Source of the DNA: Nautilus pompilius | Lineage: Eukaryota; Mollusca; Cephalopoda; Nautilida; Nautilidae | Assembly (NCBI GenBank): GCA_018389105.1 | Contig: JACATO010001097.1 | Span: forward strand, 208,501-272,500 | Reading direction: 5' to 3' | DNA: 64,000 nt | Shown here: piece after piece, positions 49,612 through 59,589 of the stretch | Position numbering within the stretch: the first letter of the stretch is position 1 | How the letters are laid out: each line of letters starts with the position of its first letter | The notes under the pieces: generated by a model | What the model was told of the DNA's origin: nothing | Seen by the model: the letters and a program-made list of their open reading frames with translations, nothing else | Database searches by the model: none | Position numbers and translations under genes: made by a program

Positions 49612-50408
49612 CTTAGACAGAAAGGCCGTCGTCTGATAATTTAGACTCCTTCAACTTTCACTTATCAACAGTACGCACGAAGAAGACGTCAAAACCATAT
49701 CTGTACAATTCATTTTATGTGATCAATCGGTTTTCTGCTATTTTCTATAAACACAAGTATCCTTAATTAAAATACAAAGATAATGTTAAATGAAAGTAAG
49801 AGGGTTATGAAATATGTAAGAAAAAAAAATTCAATACAGAAGTGGATATCTAACAGTCAACGGTGATCTACGTAATTCTATAACTGATTGCACCCTTACA
49901 TCTATTTTCATTTTTATAAGAATAATGAAATTTCCAACTTGCTTTTTGAATATCTCTCTAAAGACATATCGCTGTGTCGGTATATCAAAGGAAGGCAGCA
50001 TCTTTTACGCGTTCCAATCCATCAGTGAATACAAAAGTTTCCAGCAGAATTTAGCCCTAGATACCTTATATAATCTCGCTAATTAGTTTTTTTTTACTTT
50101 ATATATTCCTTAGAATGCCATAAGCAAAGACCCTCGTATGTATGTATGTATCAGTAATTATGTATTTTTGGGAGAAAATCATGTTTTCACAAAATTATAG
50201 TCCACGTCTAATTATAAATAAATATCTTAAGGTCTTGGAATAACAAGCAGTGAGAACAGCATAAAATGCAAGCTATTAAATTTTTTGCACTATTTTTATG
50301 GAGTGCCATTTAGAAAACGCATCATTAAGTAATATTTATTATGTATATTTATTTTTTTGTTGTAATTAGCACCTAAAATTAAGTCTGAAATAATCGGCCT
50401 TTACTTAC
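49612..50408. other. putative intron
   Basis: AT-rich sequence with a few TATG repeats near 50140. No element recognised. Confidence 0.4.
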
Positions 50409-50523
50409 CTGGTTTACAATTAAAATGGCAAATATTATCTGAACGTAAGTTTTCTTCTTGTTCGCTAAATTGCAAAGGTGCTGGCAGTGGATTCACCAAG
50501 CTACAGTCGCCCAGGTAAGCAAA
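50409..50523 (-). CDS. candidate exon of the minus-strand chain, cysteine-containing
   Basis: The acceptor CTTTGTTTTAG is followed by 115 open bases (38 codons plus one base) and CCAG|GTAAGT, a consensus donor. The reading starts FAYLGDCSLVNPLPAPLQFS and ends SDNICHFNCKP. Three cysteines, two of them spaced CxxxC, suggest a disulphide-bonded extracellular segment. The spacing faintly recalls WSC-type modules, but this is not an identification. Phase runs from 0 to 1, matching 49557-49611 downstream. Its two borders are the best pair on this strand. Confidence 0.4.
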
Positions 50524-51215
50524 CTAAAACAAAGAATACGCTGTTCTGAATTTAATAAATCACCAATGCAGAAATTGCATTATTAAAGGACGTATAGTCG
50601 TTAATGGGATATCAGGCTAGCATTCCGTATTACTTAGTACAAATGTAGCTGGTTTTGTTTGTTTTTTTAACGTTCACGTACTTTCGCTTTATTTTCTTTA
50701 CGTTTACAATACAATACTTCGCTCACTGGTCGGCGCTTTCCCAGTTCTGCGCATTAGTAAATCGACCAGCTACTAAATTAGTAAAACCCATTATGGGTTT
50801 CCACTATTCACGGATCCTTTTTTCTCGGCCAATAAATCGCAACATGTCACGTACTGTACGATACACAAACTCGAGTTTACATGGCGAAATCTGATGAAAA
50901 CACACAATGCATTGAGCTGTTTGCTTCTTTTGTTGCTGCTGGGACGTTTGGAGTAAACCATTAAATGCTAAGAGAAGAGCTTGAGACCAAATCTACCTGC
51001 TATTTAAGTTCCATTAGATCTCGGGGCGTCCTCGGTTTCGGTCTTTGACAAATATTAGATTAATAAATGCGGTCTAATAAGTGAATACGTTCAAAGGAAC
51101 CGCGCACTTTTAAATGCTACCGAACAAATGCAGCAGGCGCCGTGGTGATGCTACGGGAATGATGGAGGCAACCTGACTCACGGTTTAACTTTGGGAATAT
51201 TTCACTAAAAGGAAT
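50524..51215. other. non-coding stretch
   Basis: No gene recognised. The + frame at 50655-50894 lacks borders. Confidence 0.45.
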
Positions 51216-51640
51216 CTTTCCAGATTGCACTGCTTCTGTTCGATACTGCCTCAAGACATCCGGAGAATCTTGGTGATTTGTGTGAAAATGCGCGAGTCAA
51301 TTCTCTTCCACCAAACAACCACCTGCCTGCCGCAGCCTATGGACCCGTGGTCCTGTCCTGCTTCAGAGAACATTATTTACGTCATACGTTCAGACAACTT
51401 ATCCACACAGAGTGGGGTGGGGAAAGGTTATCCGTTAGAGGGTTTTGGCATGAGTACGGTATCATGAACGCCATTAATAACATCCGGGGACTCGCGACAG
51501 GAAGTGCCACAAAGGAAAACAAACTGATCTCTGCGCGATGTCTTGAATGACTTCCAAGGATTTGAGGAGAGTGTAGGAGTGGTTCGCCATAGCATTGTGG
51601 GGGGGGGTGGCCCATCAAGGAGGTGAGGAGTCAGACATAC
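51216..51640 (+). mobile_element. Tigger/pogo-like transposase relic
   Basis: Plus-strand fragments in two or three frames match the C-terminal half of Tigger/jerky-type DDE transposases. IALLLFDTASRHPENLGDL near 51221 is the ALLLLDNAPGHP..L block. LPPNNHLPAA near 51307 is the FLPPNTT block, with PMDPWS in the adjacent frame for QPMDQG. FREHYLRHTFRQLI near 51365 is the FK..YLRRTF block. Then GFWHEYGIMNAINNI near 51440 is the FW..Y....I.NI block. Frameshifts and stops make it inactive. It is the same superfamily that would mobilise the miniature element at 22689-23265. The N-terminal DNA-binding part and TIRs were not found. Confidence 0.85.
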
Positions 51641-53856
51641 ATAGCCACTGTCTGGTGAGAGTTAGGTTTTGTCGGATGCGCACGGAGCCGAGGGAGAGAA
51701 GTGAAGATGAAGAAGTAGACTATGTACCTCCTCCACGCATCCCTAACTACAAAGTTACCGTCTGAAGCAGAGAACGATGTTATTGAGTAAGAGAGCTTTT
51801 AATGGGAGACACGGAATATTACGAAGAACTTTACCGACGTGGAAAAAAAGGGGATCTTCAGAGCAGAAGACTCTTGATGTTGTCTTTCCACAAAATGGAA
51901 GAACGGGAGACGCGTGATGACCCAGTTACGCAGATGACGTAAATACCTTTTATGTGAGGAAATCTTGACCAAAACTTGCTTCCCGGGAACGTAACTCATG
52001 AAATTATTTCAGGGTAATGCTAGCTTCGCTCTTGGCTCGTGTCACTATAAGTAGAGTCTTTGAGGAACGCTGCCCCAACGGAAAGCGAGGAAGCCCTGTG
52101 AATGCTTTGCTTTCTCGTGCCTGACATTAAAGGTGACACTTTTGTCTGAACATCTCGCTAACGTTTTCCTGAATTTTTAAGAAATAAGCTAATCAAGCTA
52201 AAGTTTTGGCCGAAAGTCTTTGGAATTTGTTTCTAGTATAATCCCCTTACGTAATAACTTAATTCATGGCTCCGACACCGCCCACTGGAAAATACTGTTT
52301 CTGCAGTCAATCCAAAACGGTAATTCCATTCGAGGAAACTCGCCGGTGTGGGTTTCCTCTAGCCGTTTATTTAGATGCCAACAGGATTAGCGGTAATATA
52401 TCGAGTTGCCGTAATTAGTTTTCTTTGATTTTTAATCTCTCTTTCTTTTTTTTTGTGGTGCTTTTCGTGCAATAAAAAGACAAGCAGGCGCCCTGGAGAG
52501 CTACAGATCGCGGTACCAAGACCTCCTTACGTCACGGGTGCCGAAATTATCTGAAAATGGGAACACTGCCCAGATACTTAACAGACAGTGGTTAGAGAAT
52601 TGTTATAAACATCGATATACGCACACCAATAAAGACAACAACAACAACAGAATTGACTCTCCGTGGTTCTGGTAGCCAGGATCAATCGCCGGAGCGGTAG
52701 GTGTATTAACCAGTTCCCTTCCAACAACCAGGCGACGGGAAAACTAATAATTCTTCCATCGTCTGTCATATAATCTATCTAGGCGATGTGCGAGCAGCCA
52801 ACCACACCTTTGAAATGAACTTAATAAAAATTCTTTCAAAAGAAGTAAACAAGAAGGGAAAGACCTTTCAACGAGGAATTTGCACGAAGAGCTTCGTGAA
52901 TGGAAACTGCGCCAAGGCTATTTCTTCAATGAACTACTGACTGATGGTTTCAGGTAGGTATTGGTCATTGTGGGGCCTCATCCTTATGGCGTAGAGTGTC
53001 CAAAAGAGAAAATTTACCGTCTCAGCATTTCTGGCCTCCCAAGCATATCTACAATTTTTGTTTGTTGTCGGCTCGTCCAGTCCGGCTATTCTAACGAATC
53101 CAAACCGGAGGACAAGGTAACAGTTTAGCCAACTCCCCCTCCTGCCACGGTTAGTTAATATGCGCTGCTCCCGATAGAAGGTTAACTTCTGCTATTCGGG
53201 AATATACAAAAACAGCCGGCCAAGTTTTACTGTCTGAAACCATGGAAGCCGCCCACCTAACAACGGCTCTAACATCTTCTTTTATTAACAACTTTCGAAG
53301 TCCTGGGGAAAAAAAGGAAAAAAAAGAAAATTTGGTGGGGTGTTTACGGTACTGGCTTAAATCTAATTTCTCTCCGTTTATTACGAGAGCCGAATTTTGT
53401 TCAGAAGGTAGTGTGTGGTTTCTTTGCTCCTCCTCGTCGTCGTCTTGTTCTTACAGTTATCCGGCCGGGCGGGGGGTGGTGCCAGCAGCCCCGACAGCTG
53501 AGTCAGTATGCTAGCTTCGGTGGTACTAGCAACAGAATAAAACAACGCAAAAATTTTGAATTGCCCCCCCCCCGGAAACAAACAAACAGTTAAAAAAAAA
53601 CTCATTTAAACGCATTTACCTAGATTAATTAAAAATTAAAACCTTCATCAATACATTTACAAAAAAAAAAAAATGCAATTTAGCACTAGCCCGATTTTTC
53701 AGTAATATCGTCTCCCCGGATAAACGTAATTATATTTGCCGAGTTTATGGTACATTAGAGACGTACTTTGGATTACTGCCATGTGTTGTGTGCTCTGCAA
53801 AACCTGCCACGTACAAGAGAACGGGACGACGGACGTACATTAAAATTAAGAAAAAA
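51641..53856. other. non-coding stretch with weak open segments
   Basis: A + segment at 52843-52953 is open for 36 codons (including LHEELREWKLRQGYFFNELL) and ends at TTCAG|GTAGGT, but its acceptor is poor. A CpG-rich GT/CT segment lies near 53430-53520, and A-runs near 53310 and 53660. No element recognised. Confidence 0.4.
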
Positions 53857-54747
53857 CGAGAGAGAGAGAGAGAGATGACGTGAGGAGAGATATGACGTCA
53901 GTACAGAGAGATGACGTCAGGAGAGATATGACGTCAGTACAGAGAGATAGATAGATATAGAGAGATGACGTCAGTACAGAGAGATGACGTCAATACAGAG
54001 ATAGATAGATAGATAAATAGAGAGAGAGATGACGTCAGTACAGAGAGATGACGTCAGGAGAGATATGACGTCAATACAGAGAGAGATAGATAGATAAATA
54101 GAGATGACGTCAGTACAGAGAGGTGACGTCAGGAGAGATATGACGTCAGTACAGAGAGATAGATAGATATAGAGAGATGACGTCAGTACAGAGAGATGAC
54201 GTCAATACAGAGATAGATAGATAGATAAATAGAGAGAGAGATGACGTCAGTACAGAGAGATGACGTCAGGAGAGATATGACGTCAATACAGAGAGAGATA
54301 GATAGATAAATAGAGATGACGTCAGTACAGAGAGGTGACGTCAGGAGAGATATGACGTCAGTACAGAGAGATAGATAGATATAGAGAGATGACGTCAGTA
54401 CAGAGAGATGACGTCAATACAGAGATAGATAGATAGATAAATAGAGAGAGAGATGACGTCAGTACAGAGAGATGACGTCAGGAGAGATATGACGTCAATA
54501 CAGAGAGAGATAGATAGATAAATAGAGATGACGTCAGTACAGAGAGGTGACGTCAGGAGAGATATGACGTCAGTACAGAGAGATAGATAGATATAGAGAG
54601 ATGACGTCAGTACAGAGAGATGACGTCAATACAGAGATAGATAGATAGATAAATAGAGAGAGATGACGTCAGTACAGAGAGATGACGTCAGGAGAGATAT
54701 GACGTCAGTGCTGAGAGCTGACGTCAATACAGAGAGAGAGAGAGAGG
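53857..54747 (+). repeat. CRE-core minisatellite array 7 with 212-bp higher-order repeat
   Basis: Basic units are GATGACGTCAGTACAGAGA, GATGACGTCAGGAGAGATA and GATGACGTCAATACAGAGA, interspersed with GATA tracts (GATAGATAGATATAG and GATAGATAGATAAATAG). The whole pattern repeats with an exact 212-base period: the GATAGATAGATATAG landmark starts at 53946, 54158, 54370 and 54582. About 4.2 copies are present, almost identical to one another. The palindrome TGACGTCA is intact in nearly every unit, in contrast to arrays 3 and 6. Confidence 0.97.
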
Positions 54748-56572
54748 CTACGAAAGCTACACCTTTATTCCCATGATTTTTTTTCTAAAAGCGGGTGATA
54801 CCAGCAGCGGACAAAAAAAGAAAAAAAAATGTTGAATGGCATTTATGGGTGACATTATATATATAAAAAATGATTTCAGTATACTTCGAACTTCAGCGGA
54901 ATAATAAATATGAGTCAGAGCGTCGAATGCTGATTCCGAGCTCGTATAGCGAAGAGGAAATGGGTCGAGCCAAAAGAATTCTGGGAAAGACCCTCAAGTT
55001 TGCGCCCCAAAGATGCCATTATTTACGCTTTTCAATGACTAAATCGTAACCTAGTCAAACCGAGATAGCTCCCCCTCCATTTTTAGATTCAAGCCTAACG
55101 ACCCCTGACAGTTTATTGCAACCAGACGTGAACTTTAGATCTAATTTCTGCTCGGCACTGGACTCTATGACCGATAAATATTAACTCTTTCCCGGATGTC
55201 CTGTGCAAGAAATGACGATGTCTCATCGCGTCAAAGCGAACTAACAGCGGCGAGACGGACAAACCCACACTGTAAATTGAGCCGTGGACTAACCTGGAAC
55301 CCTTTTAGAAATCTCGTCTGTCGGACCAATTTATTAGGTATAAACGACGCCAGCTATACAATAAAGGGACCGATTTGAAAAAAAAAACTGGGTCCGCGTG
55401 TCCTTTAATAGTTTCTATCTTATCCGTGTATACTGCGCTCTACGTTACACTAGACGAATTCATCCATGAACTGTAATCCAGGGCGGTGTCCTGGAATCAA
55501 CGCCCAATGCTGCATGAGATGGACTGATGGACTCGTCGTGCTTCATCCCCGGTAATTGGAAATGTTTTAAGGCTGTTGTTGTAAATCCCCTAATACATTC
55601 ATGCTTTCTTGTGCTAAATAATATATATATATATTAGTGTCTGATAGTGAGAAAGAACAACTCTGGCGTTGCTTTGGCCGTGGTAACTGCCGACATGGAT
55701 TACTATTCCTACCGCGGAGAAGCTTTCTTTCTAGCGGATGGAACTTTCCAAACTCCCCCCCCCCACAAAAAAAGGATTAAGAGAGAAACAGGCTCGTGGA
55801 TGTCATATTTACCTAATCAATAACCGCGCCGTGTAGCGACTGATCGATGCTACATCTAACCAATCAATTTATTTTTGTTTAACAATCGGTTCATGCCGTG
55901 TTTACCTGATCGATGTCTTTTCCGCTCCACGACACGTTGTGGCAAGTCGAGCGAGTGCGCGAGACGAGCCCGACCGTGTGAACTCACCCGACAGCCGCAC
56001 ATCCTCCACGGCGAGCCGGACTGCGGTCGTTCCGTGTGGACAGCAGCGCCACACTTGAGCGGAGCGGGAACTAAAACCCGCCCCGTTCTTGTCGGCAACA
56101 GCGACACTTCAGCCCAATTCCCTCGCCCCGACCGACTGACACACGTCAGTTGACACCATACATCCGGAAATTTTTTTTTATAAGAAACCGTCAAGTCTAA
56201 CGGAGTTGTGTACTCCTGTGTACGACAGCGGTAAGGTGTCGTAGTGGCGAGTTCCTGTCAGTGCTGCACTTTGGCATTTTTCGTGTGCACCTGCTTCGTA
56301 GGTGTAAGGATGTACATCTTTGCTTCATGATGGCTACCGGTTGAAAACGAATCCATGCGAAATCCTGACATCCTTAAACTACGGTCTTATTAAGCGACGA
56401 TTCTAGTTCTTGGAGAATGGAATAGATCACGTTAAACGTATCCTATTTTATCCTAAACATTTCCCGATTGATGCCGGGTCAGGGAGACTTAAAACAAAAA
56501 AATAAACCTATTCTAACCGCAGTGTGTTTCTCCGGGTAACCGTGATCCACTCTGAAATCGTAATACGATTAC
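54748..56572. other. non-coding stretch with CpG-dense patch at 55900-56150
   Basis: The patch at 55900-56150 is CpG-dense and open in several frames on both strands. On - a segment ending in ATCAG|GTAAAC reads TCHNVSWSGKDIDQ, but it has no credible acceptor. It could be a promoter/first-exon region for the minus-strand gene model, or simply GC-rich DNA. A C9 run lies near 55756 and a TA run near 55620. Confidence 0.35.
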
Positions 56573-56743
56573 CAGGAATATTTCACTACTTGCCCCGTCC
56601 TGGCCTAGAATCGTTACATGATACCTTCCGGGTTCGAGGACTGCTGATACTTGATCAACTGCTGGAATTTTTAAGACTATGACATCCGTATCCATAGAAA
56701 AAACCGCCCTTTTTATTTCATCATTAATGACTCGCATTGAGAA
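56573..56743 (-). CDS. candidate exon of the minus-strand chain, beta-rich
   Basis: The acceptor region CTTTGCTATCCCCGATGG... ends in TTTAG; an in-frame stop overlaps the AG, so the frame opens exactly at the exon border. The 171 open bases (57 codons, phase 0 at both ends) end at CTG|GTAATC. The reading includes VIVLKIPAVDQVSAVLEPGR and then YHVTILGQDG. The PGRYHVTI..Q motif resembles the PGtYtVtl..N end of PKD/Ig-like beta-sandwich domains; this is a similarity of pattern only. Its phase permits direct splicing to 50409-50523. Confidence 0.35.
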
Positions 56744-56991
56744 CTAAAGTTACACGAAATTTGCCATCGGGGATAGCAAAGACATAATGCAAAACAAAAA
56801 TAATTCGGAAACTAAGTTTACTTTCCTGAAGCCTGTTTTTTTTTACAAAAAAGCTCGGGAAGCCTTCGTGGCTTGTAGATGACTTCCAGGAAAAGGAAAC
56901 GCCTGTCAATAATTTCATTCTAAATGTTTCTATTAACCATCACAGCCGCGAATCCATCCATGTAAGTTACGCTCGTTTACGTTAGGCACTG

Positions 56992-57055
56992 TAGAAGTAA
57001 ATTGGCAGACATTCTTTGTCCTCTAGAAGTAAATTGGCAGACATTCTTTGTCCTC
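56992..57055. repeat. perfect 32-bp tandem duplication
   Basis: Two adjacent identical 32-base copies beginning TAGAAGTAAATTGGCAGACA. It lies about 130 bases outside one end of Tc1-like relic E. Confidence 0.95.
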
Positions 57056-57188
57056 TATTCTTTCCCTAACCCAGACACACTCTAGAAGAAATCTTGTTCT
57101 CTATAAGCAGGGCGCTCGAGTAAGGGCAAGCTGTTCCAACACCTCGAAATTAAAGCGCTCGTAAATGTTGTTAATTGCTTTGCCAATG

Positions 57189-58012
57189 TACAGTGAATCG
57201 AAAAAGTATTGCACTACCTTAGATTAGGCAGTATTCTGATGAAGCTAATTGCTGGAATATGTTTACCTTCATGCTAAGTGAAACGTCACAATGTCTCCAC
57301 GTTTATATGCTAATTACTTAATACATTTTGCAGTATCAAATAAATAATCAGCTATTTGTTTAAACTTGCAAAATGATGATAATTATTCACATATAATAAC
57401 TTTAATTATCCCAATAATTTGAATGGCAACATCTGTAACAGCTTCCAAAGGCTCTGTGAAGTGGATAAAAGTAGATTTTATGCAATATTCAGCAAAAGTT
57501 GTTTTCGATATTTGAACAGTCGTAGATTTTTAAGTGACTCATTGATTTGGGTGTTCTTTAGTTTCCTCTATGTTGAATCGCTTCTCGCAGCCTTTTTACA
57601 GAGTTTAGATCTGGTAACTGTGCAGGCTCGAGCAAAAAAAAGCCCGTCTCCCACACAATTTGTGTTACTGAGGATCTTTGTTCTGTTGGACGACATGATC
57701 TCATTCAAACAGCTTCCTCGCGGATGGTAACGTTTTTCTTTCCGGTTTGTCTTTGTCTGTGATTCCTTCTATGATGTCTAATGGACCAATTGCTTTTGAA
57801 ACCATTGCTGAGGCTATGAAAACAGTACAACTTCCACACATCCTATATATACAAAATAATTACGTGATTATCTACGTTCTTGTGAACCTGAATGTACTTA
57901 GGCACATTTTTATCGAATTTCAATTTCACTGCAATAAAGTTATACAAGAATGACTTCTGCGAGTTACTTATTAAACAGAAATTGTTAGTGCATCTTATTT
58001 CTTCGAATTATC
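57189..58012 (-). mobile_element. Tc1-like transposon relic E with both degraded ends
   Basis: The left end starts TACAGTGAATCGAAAAAGTA, a Tc1-type terminal sequence (TACAGTG...AAAGTATT). Near 57983-58012 a degraded inverted copy (AGTGCATCTTATTTCTTCGA) marks the other end. On the minus strand, near 57620, the decayed SPDLN signature is recognisable (CACAGTTACCAGATCTAAAC), preceded by a VVQQNKDPQ segment corresponding to QQDNDPKH. At about 820 bp the copy is shorter than a typical 1.2-1.7-kb Tc1 element, so it has internal deletions. All frames are broken. Confidence 0.75.
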
Positions 58013-58448
58013 AAGTCCCATCTGCTGCTTAAGACAAATAGCCTTTGCATATGTAGCTTCCGCAATCACTGACAAGTGATTGGCTTTAAAACCGATTGAC
58101 TTTATCCGAAGCAAGATGTTTAGTTGTAAAAAAGATACTTAAAAAAAAAACAACCGCTATCAGGATGTTATTCCGCTCTAACGCGATTACCGCTGTCGAC
58201 ATTTTTCACTTTCTGAAGCATTAATTTCTCTTATTGGCGATTTTCTCGTTAATCTGCATCAGTGTGTCTCGTTCTCAAAAGCACCGATCAACGGCATCCT
58301 GTCGGGGATTCCGCTACCAAAGGTGACGCAACCGCGCGCAAAGATTCTCCAGATTAACCACTTCGCTGCCAGCGTTCATCTATCGTTGGAAAACCAACAT
58401 CGCAGAAGCATTTTACGATAATGCTTTTTTTTTTTTTTTTTCTTTTAG

Positions 58449-58550
58449 TTGTCGCGTTCCCTGGCGCCGGGTATCCGGAAAAACTGCGTGAAGAACCGTT
58501 TGCGTTCTTAATAAGATCCGATGCGCCGAGATACAGTTTCCGTTTCCGTG
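58449..58550 (+). CDS. candidate exon (+), unidentified
   Basis: A T18-CTTTTAG tract is an exceptionally strong acceptor. The frame after it is open for about 95 codons to 58738. The first 102 bases end at a CGTG|GTAGCA donor and would encode AFPGAGYPEKLREEPFAFLI followed by RSDAPRYSFRFRG. The GC content and CpG density are higher than in the flanks. The donor is weak and no partner exon is certain. Confidence 0.22.
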
Positions 58551-58989
58551 GTAGCAGACCCGCGAGTAGCCGGTTTTGGCGGCGAGTTCTAACGTCGGGA
58601 AAGCCCGCCCCATCTTACAACAGCAGCATCTGGCGCGCATCCTTTAATGTTTTCCTTTTGGCCATTGGCGTACAATCCCCGGCCACATCTGTTTTGATTT
58701 TGTCGGCTTTCCGCCGAGCACCGATCTTCGTGGTTTAAGAAGGAAAAATTGTGTTTATTGTAAGTACCAGACAACTTAGGTTTCTCACCAGCTCCGCCGC
58801 AGTAGCAAAGCATAATTGTCAGTCCTCTCCCCCCCCACCATCAAGTACTGTCACAAGTTCATAAGCCGGTGTTCCATCTGAAAGTGACCAGAAAAAGAAA
58901 GCTTCTTCATAGTCGAAAGCATTTGGTAAACTCTGCGCAGCTTCTCATGTAAACATTGTCTGAAGTCATCGTTTACAGTTAATTTCTTT
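58551..58989. other. short stretch before array 8
   Basis: Open frames continue on both strands to about 58813 but have no further splice support. It contains a C9 run near 58830. Confidence 0.4.
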
Positions 58990-59309
58990 GCTCTCTCTCT
59001 CTCTCTGTAATGACGTCACATCCCCTCAGCATGTAATGACGTCATCTCTCTGTAATGACGTCACATCCCCTGTAATGACGGCACACCCTCTCAGCGTGTG
59101 ATGACGTCATCTCTCTCTGTGATGACGTCACATCCCCTGTAATGACGTCATACCCTCTCAGCGTGTAATGACATCACACACTCCTCAGCGTGTGATGACA
59201 TCATCTCTCTGTAATGACGTCACATCCTCTGTAATGACGTCATACCCTCTCAGCGTGTAATGACGTCACATCCCCTCAACGTGTAATGACGTCATCTCTC
59301 TCTCTCTCC
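58990..59309 (-). repeat. CRE-core minisatellite array 8 (CACGCTGAGGAGG dialect, inverted)
   Basis: Written CT on +. Units read CTCTGTAATGACGTCACATC with CCCTCAGCGTGTAATGACGTCAT. Read on the opposite strand this is ATGACGTCATTACACGCTGA with GGGGATGTGACGTCATTACAG, the same dialect as array 5 (40.1 kb) and array 4 (34.0 kb). Most palindromes are intact; TGACATCA and TGACGGCA variants occur near 59080 and 59170-59210. Confidence 0.95.
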
Positions 59310-59498
59310 GTTCATTTTAAATTCTTCAACAAAGCATTATTATTATTTTTTTCAGAGTGAATGCAGCCATTGAAGGTTTTCGCTAACTCTGATGTCTCCT
59401 GGATTAAAGGACCTGATGTAGGTGCTGATTGTAGCGAGCCAGTTCAAACCATCCATACAAAGATGAGTGGTTGAGTTGATGTAACTTCATTTGAAATC

Positions 59499-59499
<1 letters not shown>

Positions 59500-59588
<89 letters not shown>
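59500..59588. repeat. (ATT)n microsatellite
   Basis: About 29 TTA/ATT trinucleotides with one interruption (TATATT) near 59537. Confidence 0.97.

Positions 59589-59589
<1 letters not shown>

Noticed and set aside
55856-56194. Overlapping open frames on both strands
   Set aside because: All frames are open because of GC/CpG richness; no usable acceptor was found for the one with a donor.
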